64,000 bases of DNA from positions 273,087-337,086 of the forward strand of contig VXRJ01000018.1 of the NCBI GenBank assembly GCA_009838525.1, in the 5' to 3' direction. The stretch's first letter is position 1; each line of letters opens with the position of its first letter. This DNA comes from Acidobacteriota bacterium. GTDB lineage: Bacteria; Acidobacteriota; Vicinamibacteria; Vicinamibacterales; UBA8438. The notes under the pieces were generated by a model, which did no database searches, was not told the DNA's origin, and saw only the letters and a list, made by a program, of their open reading frames with translations. Both the position numbers and the translations under genes were made by a program. Positions 17,144-26,169 of the stretch are shown piece by piece.

Positions 17144-17605
17144 ATGAAGAGCTTCCTTGCTATCTGCGGCGCCGCCGCCTGCCTCGTTCCTCTTGCCGCG
17201 CACGCCCAGGGCGTCGGCTTCCAGGCGGGTGCGGCGATCGATCCCGGGCAAATCTATGTCGGCTCGCACGTCGAGTTTCCAGTCGGTTCGAATCAGTTCG
17301 TCATTCGACCGGCGATTGACGGTGGTTTCGGCGGCGGCTGGCGGACCGCGGCGATCCGGGGCGATTTCATCTACCGGGTGAACGTCGGCGCATCGGGATG
17401 GCGCATTCGACAGGGGCTCGGGCCGACCGTGAACATCGCACGCTCCGAGGATCTCGACATCACCGACGTCAGTACCAATTGGAACTATGTGATGGGCGTC
17501 GACAACGAGAACGGCTTCTTCATGGAGTTCAGAGGCGGGCGGGCGCAGGGAGCACGGGCGCCACTTCTCTGGATCGGCGTCGGAATCACGATTCGTCCCG
17601 AGTGA
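17144..17605 (+). CDS. Small exported protein, possibly a beta-barrel, function unknown
   Basis: A 153-residue protein with a clear signal peptide (MKSFLAICGAAACLVPLAAH, cleavage after AHAQ). The mature part alternates hydrophobic and Gly-rich strands (VGSHVEFPVGSNQFVIRPAI, WRIRQGLGPTVNIA, LLWIGVGITIRPE), which is compatible with a small outer-membrane barrel or porin-like fold. ATG 17144 is chosen as the start because it begins the signal peptide; the longer open frame upstream is unlikely to be coding. I do not recognise the family. Confidence 0.6.
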   Translation: MKSFLAICGAAACLVPLAAHAQGVGFQAGAAIDPGQIYVGSHVEFPVGSNQFVIRPAIDGGFGGGWRTAAIRGDFIYRVNVGASGWRIRQGLGPTVNIARSEDLDITDVSTNWNYVMGVDNENGFFMEFRGGRAQGARAPLLWIGVGITIRPE

Positions 17606-17651
17606 GGAGACGGGCGAACGGGGAAACGGCCGGTGAGGAGCCGTCGAGCGA

Positions 17652-17837
17652 TCAGGAGCGGTCGAGCCACTCGACGAAACGGTCGGGCTCCTCGACGATC
17701 ATGACGCGCACCACCCGTTGATGCTCGTGCATCAGCGCCTTGGCGGCTTCTCGCGCTTCGTCGACCGAGGGGTACTTCGCCCAGGCCGCGGCCAGATTCA
17801 CGGCACCGCCCCGGACGGTCGTAACCAGCTTGAACAT
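17652..17837 (-). CDS. Small conserved hypothetical protein
   Basis: A 61-residue cytoplasmic protein beginning MFKLVTTVRGGAVNLAAAWA, then a helical segment (VDEAREAAKALMHEHQ) and a strand (VVRVMIVEE), ending VEWLDRS. The alternating helix/strand pattern suggests a compact alpha/beta fold. An in-frame ATG seven codons upstream (17858) is possible, but the MFKLVTTVRGG start looks like the natural one. I recall similar short proteins in Acidobacteriota without a known function. It is convergent with the exported protein gene at 17144 (46 nt between stops). Confidence 0.5.
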   Translation of the reverse strand: MFKLVTTVRGGAVNLAAAWAKYPSVDEAREAAKALMHEHQRVVRVMIVEEPDRFVEWLDRS

Positions 17838-17910
17838 CGAGCCGGGATCATACACCACGGGCCCTCGCGAGCCGCGGCGGGCGTCCGTCGCAAGCTCCGG
17901 GCTTCACGAC

Positions 17911-17941
17911 TTGACGCTCGGGCGCCGCGGAAGGGTAGAAT
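17911..17941 (+). promoter_or_regulatory. Promoter of the ilv operon leader
   Basis: TTGACG (17911-17916, five of six -35 matches) and TAGAAT (17936-17941, five of six -10 matches) are separated by 19 bases. Transcription would start near 17948, 32 nt before the leader peptide ATG. A 7-bp hairpin (17951-17957 with 17962-17968) lies at the predicted 5' end of the RNA. Confidence 0.55.
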
Positions 17942-17979
17942 GCACTGATCGGCGGGATTGCTCCCGCCGGCAGGCAGCC

Positions 17980-18057
17980 ATGATTACCTGGTGGGAACGG
18001 CTTGTTGTCGTCATCGTTCGCGTGGCCGGTGCGATTGCGCCGGCCGCAACGGGATGA
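17980..18057 (+). CDS. Leader peptide of the ilv operon (transcription attenuation)
   Basis: A 25-residue peptide beginning MITWWERLVVVIVRVAGAIA. Eight of the first 19 residues are Leu, Val or Ile, with an uninterrupted run of six such codons (LVVVIV). This is the hallmark of branched-chain amino acid leader peptides such as IvbL in enterobacteria. It lies between an upstream promoter and an intrinsic terminator that precedes ilvD. When charged tRNA-Leu/Val/Ile is scarce, the ribosome would stall on the run and favour the antiterminator. An AGG-containing sequence 5-8 nt upstream can serve as a weak ribosome site. Confidence 0.8.
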   Translation: MITWWERLVVVIVRVAGAIAPAATG

Positions 18058-18100
18058 TGTCCTGATCCAAACCCACCGCAACCCGGAAAGGCCATCATCC
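18024..18100 (+). promoter_or_regulatory. Alternative RNA pairings of the ilv attenuator (pause hairpin and antiterminator)
   Basis: GGATGATG (18052-18059), overlapping the leader stop codon, is perfectly complementary to CATCATCC (18093-18100), which is the 5' arm of the terminator. Forming this 8-bp helix would prevent termination. Upstream, GGCCGG (18024-18029) pairs with CCGGCC (18040-18045) within the 3' half of the leader peptide coding region, a candidate pause hairpin. Pairings were found by eye; no folding was run. Confidence 0.6.
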
Positions 18101-18122
18101 AACAACGGGTGATGGCCTTTTT
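18087..18122 (+). terminator. Attenuator terminator before ilvD
   Basis: A 14-pair stem (18087-18100 with 18107-18120, containing one G-U wobble) closes an AACAAC loop. Its 3' arm runs into five T residues (18118-18122). It ends 16 nt before the ilvD start codon, so it must be bypassed for ilvD expression. Its 5' arm is shared with the antiterminator helix. Confidence 0.85.
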
Positions 18123-18138
18123 GCTGTAGAGAGAAGAT

Positions 18139-19806
18139 ATGGCGAGCGAGCGACGCAGCGCGGCGATTACGGACGGCCCGAGTCGGGCGCCGGCCCGCGC
18201 GATGCTGAAGGCGGTCGGTTTTACGGATGCCGATCTCGCGCGGCCCATTATCGGGGTTGCCAATACGTGGATCGAGATCGGTCCGTGCAACTACCACCTG
18301 CGCGACCTGGCCGCGCAGGTCAAGGAAGGGATCCGCGCCGCGGGTGGCACCCCGATGGAGTTCAACACGGTCTCCATCTCCGACGGGATCACGATGGGAA
18401 GCGAGGGAATGAAGACCTCGCTCGTGAGCCGCGAGGTGGTGGCCGACTCGATCGAGCTGGTTGCGCGCGGCAACCTGTTCGACGGCATCGTCATCCTCGT
18501 CGGCTGCGACAAGACGATTCCGGGCGGCGTGATGGCGCTGGTCCGGCTCGACATACCGGGGCTCGTGCTCTACGGCGGGTCGATTGCGCCGGGTCGGTAC
18601 GACGGTCATGACGTCACGATTCAGGATGTCTTCGAGGCGGTCGGTGCGCACGCGGCGGGTCGGATGACCGACGCCCAGCTCTGCGCGCTCGAGGATGTCG
18701 CCTGCCCCGGACCAGGTGCGTGCGGCGGGCAGTTCACGGCGAACACGATGTCGACGGTCTGCGAGTTGCTAGGGGTCTCGCCGATGAGCGCGAATGGCGT
18801 GCCGGCGATGGTGGCGGAGAAGGCCGACGCGTCGCGCCGGGCGGGCGAGCTGGTGATGGAGCTGGTGGCGAAGAACCTGCGCCCGCGGCGGATCGTGACG
18901 CGCGAGGCGCTCGACAACGCGATCTCCGCCGTCGCCGCGACGGGCGGATCTACCAACGCCGTGCTGCATTTGTTGGCGATAGCCCACGAGGCGGGGGTCG
19001 ACCTCCGGATCGAGGACTTCGACCGGGTGAGCGAGCGGACGCCGCTGCTGGCGGACCTCAAGCCGGGCGGACGCTTCGTGGCGACGGACCTCTACCGCGC
19101 CGGCGGCATCGGCCTGGTGGCAAAACGGTTACAGGAGGCCGGCCTGCTTCATGAGGACTCCCTCACGGTTACCGGTCAGACGATCGGCGACGTCGCGCGG
19201 GCCGCGATGGAAACCGAGGACCAGGAGGTGGTCCGCCCGGTCGCCGATCCGATAACACCTACGGGGGGCCTGGTGATCCTCAAGGGCAACCTCGCGCCCG
19301 AGGGCTGCGTGGTGAAGGTGGCGGGACACGAGCCGCAGACTCACCGCGGTCCGGCCCGGGTGTTCGACAGTGAGGAAGCGGCGTTCGAAGCGGTAGGGGC
19401 GGGTCTTATTCGGCCGGGCGACGTAGTGGTGATTCGGTACGAGGGCCCCAAAGGGGGGCCGGGGATGCGCGAGATGCTCGGGGTGACGGCGGCCATCGTC
19501 GGCGCGGGCCTGGGCGAGTCGGTGGCGCTGTTGACTGACGGACGGTTCTCGGGCGCGACACGCGGGATGATGGCCGGACACGTCGCGCCGGAAGCGGCGG
19601 CCGGTGGTCCGATCGCCGTGGTGCGGGAAGGGGACGCGATCCTGTTCGACGAGCGGAACCGGACCCTGCGGCTCGAGATAGACGACTCGGAGCTCGAATC
19701 GCGGCTCGCGGCCTGGCAGCCGCCCGAGCCTCGTTTCCGGAGTGGTGTGATGGCGAAGTACGCGCGGCTGGTTTCCTCGGCCGCCACCGGCGCGGTGACG
19801 AACTGA
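18139..19806 (+). CDS. ilvD: Dihydroxy-acid dehydratase
   Basis: A 555-residue cytoplasmic iron-sulfur enzyme that converts 2,3-dihydroxy-isovalerate and -methylvalerate to the 2-oxo acids, the third shared step of Val/Ile synthesis. Cluster ligands are Cys50, Cys123 ([10 protein letters not shown]) and Cys195 ([11 protein letters not shown]), the pattern of [2Fe-2S] dehydratases. [17 protein letters not shown] near the C-terminus is the usual C-terminal signature. Length is normal. ATG 18139 has a purine-rich GAGAGAAG site just upstream. It is the first structural gene after the attenuator; ilvB follows after 63 nt. Confidence 0.97.
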   Translation: MASERRSAAITDGPSRAPARAMLKAVGFTDADLARPIIGVANTWIEIGPCNYHLRDLAAQVKEGIRAAGGTPMEFNTVSISDGITMGSEGMKTSLVSREVVADSIELVARGNLFDGIVILVGCDKTIPGGVMALVRLDIPGLVLYGGSIAPGRYDGHDVTIQDVFEAVGAHAAGRMTDAQLCALEDVACPGPGACGGQFTANTMSTVCELLGVSPMSANGVPAMVAEKADASRRAGELVMELVAKNLRPRRIVTREALDNAISAVAATGGSTNAVLHLLAIAHEAGVDLRIEDFDRVSERTPLLADLKPGGRFVATDLYRAGGIGLVAKRLQEAGLLHEDSLTVTGQTIGDVARAAMETEDQEVVRPVADPITPTGGLVILKGNLAPEGCVVKVAGHEPQTHRGPARVFDSEEAAFEAVGAGLIRPGDVVVIRYEGPKGGPGMREMLGVTAAIVGAGLGESVALLTDGRFSGATRGMMAGHVAPEAAAGGPIAVVREGDAILFDERNRTLRLEIDDSELESRLAAWQPPEPRFRSGVMAKYARLVSSAATGAVTN

Positions 19807-19869
19807 CGGGGCATAAGTCTGAAAATGGAACGGATGCGGGACGAACGGACGATGAGATAGAGGCATGAC

Positions 19870-21591
19870 ATGTCTTCGATGAGAACCGGCGCGCAGATCA
19901 TCTGGGAGGCCCTGGTGCGTGAAGGCGTTTCCACGGTCTTCGGCTACCCGGGCGGGGCGATCCTCCCTGCCTACGACGCGATGCTGGAGTACCCGATCCG
20001 CCACGTCCTCGTGCGGCATGAGCAGGGGGCGACCCACATGGCGGATGGCTATGCCCGGGCGAGCGGCGACGTGGGTGTGGCGATTGCCACCTCCGGCCCG
20101 GGCGCCACCAACATGGTTACCGGGATCGCGACCGCGATGCTCGACTCGTCGCCCGTCCTCTGCATCACCGGCCAGGTGGGAAGCCGCCTGATCGGCTCCG
20201 ACGCGTTCCAGGAGACCGACGTCACCGGCGTTACGTTGCCGATCACGAAGCACAACTACCTGGTGTCGCATGTTGACGAGATCGCCCCCGTGATCCACGA
20301 GGCCATGTATGTCGCCCGGTCGGGCCGTCCGGGCCCGGTGCTGGTCGACATCACGAAGGACGCGCAGCAGGCGTCGACGGAGCTTCAGTTCGGGCCCGAT
20401 GACGTCAAGCTCCCCGGGTACCGGCCTAACCTGCGGGCGTCGGAAGCGGAGTTCCAGAAGGCGGCCGACCTGGTGAACCGGGCGAAGCGGCCGGTGATCC
20501 TGGCCGGCCACGGGGTGCTCCTCTCCGGCGCGATGGAGCAGGTGCGCGAGCTCGCCGAGCGGGCGAACATACCGATCGCCATGACGTTGCTCGGCATCGG
20601 GGGAGTCCCGGCGCTCCATCCGCTCAACATGGGAATGATGGGCATGCACGGCGAGGCGTGGGTGAACGCTGCCATCCAGGAGGCGGACCTGCTGCTCGCG
20701 CTCGGCATGCGCTTCGACGACCGGGTGACCGGCAACGTCCGGACCTACGCGCCGAACGCGCGCAAGGTGCACGTCGACATCGATCCGGCCGAATTCCACA
20801 AGAATGTCCAGGTGGACGTCGCGCTGGCGGGCGACCTTGCCGCGGTGCTGGACGACCTCGCCCCGATGATTGAGGCGAACGACCATGCCGCCTGGCTGGA
20901 GACGATTGGGGAAATGAAGGGAGATGTAGCGGTCCGCGACATCCAGAATCTGCCCGACAGCGGACATCTGTACGCCGCGCACGTCATCAACGACATCTGG
21001 AGGATGACCGACGGCAAGGCCATTGTCGTCACCGACGTTGGCCAGCACCAGATGTGGGAGGCGCAGTACTACCACCACAACGAGCCGCGAACGCTCATCA
21101 CCTCCGGCGGCCTCGGGACGATGGGGTTCGCGCTGCCAGCGGCGGTCGGCGCCAAGCTTGCCAAGCCTGATGCGGAAGTTTGGGTGGTGGCGGGCGACGG
21201 CGGCTTCCAGATGACGATGGCCGAACTCGCGACCATCGCGCAGGAGCGCATAAAGATCAATGTCGCGGTAATCAACAACGGCTACCTCGGAATGGTGCGG
21301 CAGTGGCAGGAGTTCTTCTACGAGCGTCGTTACGCGGCGACGCCGCTGCTGAGCCCCGACTTCGCGAAGCTGGCCGAGTGCTTCGGCCTGGGCGGCGGCA
21401 CCGTCAGGACACGCGGCGAGGTGGAGCCGGCGGTAGAGCAGGCGCGCGCCGACGAGCGGACGGTGGTGATCGACTTCCAGGTGGAGCAGGAGGACACCGT
21501 CTACCCGATGGTGCCGGCCGGCGCCGACCTCCACAACATGATTCGCCGGCCCAGCCCGGCGCCGATCGTCGAGACGGCGGACGACGAGTAG
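19870..21591 (+). CDS. ilvB: Acetolactate synthase large (catalytic) subunit
   Basis: A 573-residue thiamine-diphosphate enzyme that condenses pyruvate with pyruvate or 2-oxobutyrate, the first common step of Val, Leu and Ile synthesis. The N-terminal domain has GYPGGAILPAYDA with the catalytic Glu in VRHEQGATHMADGYAR. A central FAD-binding domain follows. The C-terminal domain holds the ThDP-Mg motif VVAGDGGFQMTMAELATIA through INNGYLGMVRQWQ. Length and domain order match the IlvB/IlvI type. The ilvN regulatory subunit gene starts 18 nt downstream. Confidence 0.97.
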   Translation: MSSMRTGAQIIWEALVREGVSTVFGYPGGAILPAYDAMLEYPIRHVLVRHEQGATHMADGYARASGDVGVAIATSGPGATNMVTGIATAMLDSSPVLCITGQVGSRLIGSDAFQETDVTGVTLPITKHNYLVSHVDEIAPVIHEAMYVARSGRPGPVLVDITKDAQQASTELQFGPDDVKLPGYRPNLRASEAEFQKAADLVNRAKRPVILAGHGVLLSGAMEQVRELAERANIPIAMTLLGIGGVPALHPLNMGMMGMHGEAWVNAAIQEADLLLALGMRFDDRVTGNVRTYAPNARKVHVDIDPAEFHKNVQVDVALAGDLAAVLDDLAPMIEANDHAAWLETIGEMKGDVAVRDIQNLPDSGHLYAAHVINDIWRMTDGKAIVVTDVGQHQMWEAQYYHHNEPRTLITSGGLGTMGFALPAAVGAKLAKPDAEVWVVAGDGGFQMTMAELATIAQERIKINVAVINNGYLGMVRQWQEFFYERRYAATPLLSPDFAKLAECFGLGGGTVRTRGEVEPAVEQARADERTVVIDFQVEQEDTVYPMVPAGADLHNMIRRPSPAPIVETADDE

Positions 21592-21609
21592 CGGGAGGCA
21601 GGGAAGACG

Positions 21610-22188
21610 ATGGCCGCAGACCCACGCCACACGTTCGTCGTCTACGTCGAGGACAAGCCGGGAGTGCTGAACCGGGTCGCCTCGCTCTTCCGGCGGCGCG
21701 CGTTCAACATCGAGTCGCTCACAGTCGGTCACACCGAGGTGCCTGAGGTCTCGCGGATGACTATTGTCGTCCGGACCGACGTCGGGGGCGCACGCCGCCT
21801 GGAGGCGAATCTCTACAAGCTGGTCAACGTGCTGCGGGTGCATGACGTCACGGCGGACCCCGTGATATTCCGCGAACTGGCGATGGTGAAGGTGCGCGCC
21901 ACCGCCGAGACGCGGACGCACGTGATGCAGCTTGCCGACGCCTTCCGCGCGCGCCTCGTGGACGTGGCCCCGGACGCGGTCGTGATCGAAGCCACCGGCA
22001 CCGAGGAGAAGATCGACGGACTGCTGGAGGTGTTGCGTCCCTACGGCATCCTGGAGATCGTCCGGACCGGCCGGGTGGCGATGCGGCGCGGCGCACACAG
22101 CGTCATGATCGACCCGGCCGATCTGCCGTCGCGGCGGCCGCCGTCCCTGCGCGAGACGGACGACTCCAACGTCTCCTACTCGGTATAG
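21610..22188 (+). CDS. ilvN: Acetolactate synthase small (regulatory) subunit
   Basis: A 192-residue regulatory partner of IlvB that confers valine feedback inhibition. Residues 8-85 form an ACT domain (HTFVVYVEDKPGVLNRVASL, then FNIESLTVGHTE), and the rest is the C-terminal ALS_ss_C-like domain (TRTHVMQLADAFRARLVDVA). Length is intermediate between short IlvN and longer IlvH forms, and closer to IlvH. GGGAGGCAGGGAAG before the ATG gives a good ribosome site. It lies directly behind ilvB, as usual. Confidence 0.95.
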   Translation: MAADPRHTFVVYVEDKPGVLNRVASLFRRRAFNIESLTVGHTEVPEVSRMTIVVRTDVGGARRLEANLYKLVNVLRVHDVTADPVIFRELAMVKVRATAETRTHVMQLADAFRARLVDVAPDAVVIEATGTEEKIDGLLEVLRPYGILEIVRTGRVAMRRGAHSVMIDPADLPSRRPPSLRETDDSNVSYSV

Positions 22189-22255
22189 ACTGTCGCGTTC
22201 GCGCGCCCGTTCCGGGCCGTCACCGCACCACCCACCGTGAGAGGACACTGACGAC

Positions 22256-23269
22256 ATGGCAACGATCTATTACGACGACTCCGCCGATCTGGGGCTGATC
22301 CAGGGGAGGAAAGTAGCGGTCTTCGGCTACGGATCACAGGGACATGCCCACGCCCTCAACCTGAAGGAAAGCGGCGTCGATGTCCGCGTCGCGCTCCATG
22401 AGGGCAGCCGATCGAAGGCAAGGGCGGCAGCGGAGGGGTTGACCGTCGTGGCAGGCGGCGAGGCGGCGGCGTGGGCCGACGTCATCATGTTGCTGACGCC
22501 CGACACCGCGCAGGCGGGAATCTACGCCGAGCAGGTGGCGCCGCATCTCGACGCGGGCAAGATGCTGATGTTCGCGCACGGCTTCAACATCCGCTTCAAG
22601 ACGATTCAGCCGCCGCCCGACGTGGACGTCACGCTGATCGCTCCCAAGGCGCCCGGCCACCGCGTGCGCGAGGTCTTCCTGGAAGGGGGCGGGACCCCGG
22701 CCCTGATTGCGGTGGAGCAGGACGCAACCGGTAGCGCGAAGGCCCTTGCGCTTTCCTACGCGAAGGCGCTCGGCCTGACGCGCGCAGGCGTTATCGAAAC
22801 CACCTTCGCGGAGGAAACCGAGACGGACCTGTTCGGCGAGCAGGCCGTACTCTGCGGCGGGGTCAGCGCGCTTGTGAAGGCGGGATTCGAGACGCTGGTC
22901 AAGGCCGGCTACCAGCCGGAAGTGGCCTACTTCGAGTGCATGCACGAACTGAAGCTGATCGTCGATCTCTTCTACCGGGGCGGCCTCAACTACATGCGCT
23001 ACTCGGTGAGCGACACGGCGGAGCATGGCGATTACACTGGCGGGCCGCGCGTCGTGACGGACGAGACCCGCCAGGCGATGCAGCAGATCCTCAAGGACAT
23101 TCGGGAGGGCACCTATGCCAATAACTGGATTGCCGAGGACAAGGCGGGACGCCCTTGGTTCATGGCGCAGCGCAAGCAGGAGCAGGCGCACCAGATCGAA
23201 CAGGTGGGCGCCGAACTCCGTTCGATGATGCCGTTCCTCGATGCGGTAACGCTGAAGGAGGACGTGTAG
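22256..23269 (+). CDS. ilvC: Ketol-acid reductoisomerase (class I)
   Basis: A 337-residue enzyme that isomerises and reduces acetolactate with NADPH, the second step of Val/Ile synthesis. The Rossmann motif is [17 protein letters not shown]. The C-terminal knotted domain has [18 protein letters not shown] with the Mg-binding Asp/Glu residues, and [17 protein letters not shown]. At 337 residues it is the short class I form. It is last in the attenuated ilvD-ilvB-ilvN-ilvC order; leuA-D and ilvA are not in the window. The DUF1499 gene 40 nt downstream might be read through. Confidence 0.97.
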   Translation: MATIYYDDSADLGLIQGRKVAVFGYGSQGHAHALNLKESGVDVRVALHEGSRSKARAAAEGLTVVAGGEAAAWADVIMLLTPDTAQAGIYAEQVAPHLDAGKMLMFAHGFNIRFKTIQPPPDVDVTLIAPKAPGHRVREVFLEGGGTPALIAVEQDATGSAKALALSYAKALGLTRAGVIETTFAEETETDLFGEQAVLCGGVSALVKAGFETLVKAGYQPEVAYFECMHELKLIVDLFYRGGLNYMRYSVSDTAEHGDYTGGPRVVTDETRQAMQQILKDIREGTYANNWIAEDKAGRPWFMAQRKQEQAHQIEQVGAELRSMMPFLDAVTLKEDV

Positions 23270-23309
23270 CCTTACAAGAGAAGTTGATCGCAAGTTCCGG
23301 AGGGGCCCC

Positions 23310-24065
23310 ATGCTCAGTCGTGACCCAGCCAAGCCTCGCTTCTGGTCGCCCGTCGTCTGTGCCGGAACCGGCGCCGTCGCTCTCGGCGCGGCGCTTCTGT
23401 TCGCCGCCGCCCTTGGCTACCGCACCGGCCTGCTCGACCTGGGGACGAGCTTTACCGTGCTGCGTTGGGGTGCGCGTATCTCGGCTGGTGCAGCCGGACT
23501 GGCGTTGATCGCGGCGATCTGGGCCGCGTTCCGGCGCCTGCATTGGCAGAACGTGGCGGCCGGCGCGGTAGCTGCGGCTGTGGGAGCTGGCGGCTACATG
23601 GTTCCTGCCCAGCAGCAGGCAATTGCCCAGTCGGTCCCACCGATCCACGACATCACGACCGACACTGACGATCCTCCGCTCTTCGTCGCCATTGTTCCTC
23701 TCCGGGCCAATGCGCCGAACCCTCCGGAGTACGATCCGGCGGTCGCCGAGCAGCAGCGAGAGGGCTATCCGGATCTCCGTTCGGTAACGCTCGGCCTGCC
23801 TCCCGCCGAGGCTTTCGCGCAGGCGCTGGTGGCAGCCGAGGCAATGGGATGGGAACTCGTGGCCGACGACGCGGCAACGGGTCGCATAGAGGCGACCGAC
23901 ACGACGTTCTGGTACGGCTTCAAGGATGACGTCGTCATCCGCGTCCGCCCCGATGGTGCTGGCAGCCGCATCGATGTTCGTTCCAAGTCGAGAGTGGGTC
24001 GCAGCGACGTGGGCGCCAATGCCCGGCGCATCCGCGAGTACACGTCACGCCTTCCCGGCGGCTGA
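23310..24065 (+). CDS. DUF1499 family membrane protein
   Basis: A 251-residue protein with three or four N-terminal hydrophobic helices (about 12-33, 48-68 and 76-96), followed by a soluble domain. The domain contains VPPIHDITTDTDDPPLF and the C-terminal VRSKSRVGRSDVGANARRIR, both diagnostic of DUF1499. The function of the family is unknown. GGAGGGGCCCC just before the ATG supplies the ribosome site. It follows ilvC on the same strand but has no evident link to amino acid synthesis. Confidence 0.85.
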   Translation: MLSRDPAKPRFWSPVVCAGTGAVALGAALLFAAALGYRTGLLDLGTSFTVLRWGARISAGAAGLALIAAIWAAFRRLHWQNVAAGAVAAAVGAGGYMVPAQQQAIAQSVPPIHDITTDTDDPPLFVAIVPLRANAPNPPEYDPAVAEQQREGYPDLRSVTLGLPPAEAFAQALVAAEAMGWELVADDAATGRIEATDTTFWYGFKDDVVIRVRPDGAGSRIDVRSKSRVGRSDVGANARRIREYTSRLPGG

Positions 24066-24073
24066 TCGTCGTG

Positions 24074-24082
24074 TGGTACGCT
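24074..24082 (+). promoter_or_regulatory. Possible extended -10 promoter of tRNA-Pro
   Basis: TGgTACGCT, an extended -10-like sequence, ends 12 bases before the mature 5' end of tRNA-Pro, which is the distance expected for a short 5' leader. No convincing -35 is present. An identical TGnTACGCT occurs before the redoxin gene at 43419-43427. Confidence 0.35.
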
Positions 24083-24094
24083 GATTGCGATTGA

Positions 24095-24171
24095 CGGGGC
24101 GTGGCGCAGCCTGGTAGCGCGCCTGCTTTGGGAGCAGGAGGTCCCGAGTTCGAACCTCGGCGCCCCGACCA
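24095..24171 (+). tRNA. tRNA-Pro (anticodon TGG)
   Basis: A 77-nt cloverleaf with acceptor stem CGGGGCG/CGCCCCG, discriminator A and encoded CCA (24169-24171). The anticodon arm CCTGCTTTGGGAGCAGG gives TGG, reading CCA (and, with wobble modification, other Pro codons). The first base is C paired to G, and the T-arm is CCGAGTTCGAACCTCGG. It is flanked by the DUF1499 and PpiC-like genes. Confidence 0.97.
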
Positions 24172-24228
24172 GGTATTCCGCGGCAACTGCATGGCTTTCG
24201 GTCCGAGGCGGACCGTCGGCGCGCGCGC

Positions 24229-25080
24229 ATGAGAGTCATTCGAGGCACGTCGCCGCTCCTCGTTTTCCTTTTTCTCGGTACCGCCGTTTTTCTGTTCGGG
24301 CGATGGCAGGACCAGGCGGAGGCCGAGGGCCGCGTCGTCTCGGTGAGCGAAGACCAGATCGCGGCGATACGGCAACGCTGGGTGGCGCAATGGGGTCGCG
24401 AACCGACACCCCGGGAGCTGCGGGGGCTTATCGACGATGCGGTCAGGGAAGAGATCCTGTACCGCGAAGCTCGGCGCCTGGCGCTGGACCGGAACGACCC
24501 GATCGTGCGCCGGCGGCTTGCCCAGAAGTTGACGTTCATGCTGGAGGACAATGCCGACGTGCCCGCGCCGGCCGCCGAAGACGTGGAGACACACTTTGCC
24601 GTGCACGCCGACCGCTACCGCGTTCCACGCCGGACGACGTTCCGGCACGTGTTCCTGGGCGACGACGGCCGAACGGATCCCGCCGCCGATGCGGTCGACC
24701 TTCTTGACGAAGCCCGCCGCGGCCGCGACGGGGCCTGGAGAGACCTCGGCGACCCGTTCATCCTGCTGCGCGAGTACGCGGACCGGAGTGATCAGGAGAT
24801 CGCCGAGCTGTTCGGCGGGAGATTCGCTGCCGCGCTGTCCGACGTCGCCGTTGGACGGTGGCACGGTCCTGTCCGGTCCGCACACGGCACCCATCTGGTC
24901 CTCGTGATGGGCCGGACCGAGCCGCGAACACCCGACTTCGATGACGTGCGGCTCCGGGTGGCCGACGATCTGCTCGCTATCAGGCGCCGCGCGCAGAACC
25001 AGGCTGCTATCCAGGCGGTACGCGAACGGTATGAGGTGCGGCTGCCGGTAGCGGGGGATTCCGACCCGGGGGGCGGATAA
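24229..25080 (+). CDS. PpiC/SurA-like peptidyl-prolyl isomerase, membrane-anchored
   Basis: A 283-residue protein with an N-terminal hydrophobic anchor (about 8-24) and a helical SurA/PpiC-type N-domain (REEILYREARRLALDRNDPI). A divergent parvulin-like region follows (FRHVFLGDDG ... FAAALSDVAVGRWHGPVRSAHGTHLV, quoted in parts). The last block, WHGPVRSAHGTHLVLV, matches the end of parvulin domains. It would assist folding of exported proteins. It lies three bases before the HupE/UreJ-like gene, a pairing I remember from other genomes, which suggests a common role. Confidence 0.75.
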   Translation: MRVIRGTSPLLVFLFLGTAVFLFGRWQDQAEAEGRVVSVSEDQIAAIRQRWVAQWGREPTPRELRGLIDDAVREEILYREARRLALDRNDPIVRRRLAQKLTFMLEDNADVPAPAAEDVETHFAVHADRYRVPRRTTFRHVFLGDDGRTDPAADAVDLLDEARRGRDGAWRDLGDPFILLREYADRSDQEIAELFGGRFAAALSDVAVGRWHGPVRSAHGTHLVLVMGRTEPRTPDFDDVRLRVADDLLAIRRRAQNQAAIQAVRERYEVRLPVAGDSDPGGG

Positions 25081-25083
25081 CGG

Positions 25084-26127
25084 ATGGCAGTCTGTCTTCG
25101 GTGGTGCCGCTCGAAACGGTGGGCGCTGGTGTTTCTGGGTGCGCTGGCGCTCCCGTTCGCCGTGGAGGCCCACGAGGTGCGGCCCGCCTACCTCGAACTC
25201 ACGGAAGTCTCCGCCGGGCGCTTCGACGTGCTCTGGAAGCAGCCGATACTGCCGGGGAGCGAGCCCGGCATCGTCCGCCGCCTGCCGCTGGAGCCACGCT
25301 TTCCGGACCGGTGCTTCGAGAGCGCGCGAACGCTCCCCGACTTGACCGATTCGGCGTTGATCGAACGGTGGACCATCGATTGCGGCGAGCGGGAGCCGTC
25401 CGAGGCCGATCTGGACGTGGAGATCGCGGGCCTGCCGCGGACACTGACCGACGTCCTGCTCCGGGTCCGTTTTCACGACGGGCCGTCGGTCGATCATCTG
25501 CTCCGGCCGGAGGCGCCTCGGGCGGCGCTGTCGAGCGATGCAGCGGTGGGAGTGGCGGTCCCGACCTATCTGCAGCTCGGCGTCGAGCATCTTCTCTTCG
25601 GATTCGATCACATCCTGTTTGTCGTGGGTCTGATGTTTTTTGTTCGCCGGCCGCTGCAGCTCGTGCAGGTCGTCACCGCGTTCACCGCCGCCCACAGCAT
25701 CACGCTCGCGCTCTCGTCGCTCGGCGTGGTGACCCTGTCCCAGCGCCCGGTCGAGGCGGTGATCGCACTCAGCATTCTGTTCCTGGCCGTCGAGTTGATC
25801 CGCGGCGCCGGGCGCGAGCGGTCGCCGATGGTCCGTTCCCCCTGGGTGATCGCCTTTGGATTCGGCCTGCTGCACGGTTTTGGGTTCGCCGGCGCCCTCG
25901 CCGAGATCGGGTTGCCCGAACAGGCCCGGGCGCTCGCCCTGTTGCTGTTCAATGTTGGAGTGGAGATTGGCCAGCTCATGGTCGTCGGCATCCTCCTGGG
26001 GCTGCTCTATTGCATCCGGACCACGCGCGTGCGGGTCCCGGGCGCAGTTACCCAGATGCCGGTCTACGTCATGGGAACCGTGTCTGCCTACTGGTTCGTC
26101 GAGCGGGTGGTCTCGCTGCTGCCGTGA
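25084..26127 (+). CDS. HupE/UreJ family membrane protein (long form with extracytoplasmic N-domain)
   Basis: A 347-residue protein with a signal peptide ending in VEAHEVRPA, an extracytoplasmic domain to about residue 150, and then a six-helix HupE/UreJ domain. The domain carries GVEHLLFGFDHILFVVGLMF, TAAHSITLALSSLG and FGLLHGFGFAGALAEIGLP, with the typical His residues of putative nickel/cobalt permeases. No hydrogenase, urease or nickel genes are nearby, so the metal is uncertain. It overlaps nothing but is tightly packed with the PpiC-like gene (3 nt) and with the DUF3604 lipoprotein gene downstream. Confidence 0.8.
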   Translation: MAVCLRWCRSKRWALVFLGALALPFAVEAHEVRPAYLELTEVSAGRFDVLWKQPILPGSEPGIVRRLPLEPRFPDRCFESARTLPDLTDSALIERWTIDCGEREPSEADLDVEIAGLPRTLTDVLLRVRFHDGPSVDHLLRPEAPRAALSSDAAVGVAVPTYLQLGVEHLLFGFDHILFVVGLMFFVRRPLQLVQVVTAFTAAHSITLALSSLGVVTLSQRPVEAVIALSILFLAVELIRGAGRERSPMVRSPWVIAFGFGLLHGFGFAGALAEIGLPEQARALALLLFNVGVEIGQLMVVGILLGLLYCIRTTRVRVPGAVTQMPVYVMGTVSAYWFVERVVSLLP

Positions 26128-26169
26128 GTGCCGCAAGTGGTCCCGCACGGTGAACGCTCAGGAGATGTC

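Noticed and set aside
19129-22257. Open frame of 1042 codons on the minus strand across ilvD-ilvB-ilvN
   Set aside because: It is antisense to three certain genes and its translation is Arg/His-rich without any domain; long antisense frames are expected in high-GC DNA.
23935-26148. Open frame of 737 codons on the minus strand across DUF1499, tRNA-Pro, PpiC-like and HupE genes
   Set aside because: It runs through a tRNA gene and antisense to three recognised proteins; it has no recognisable domain.
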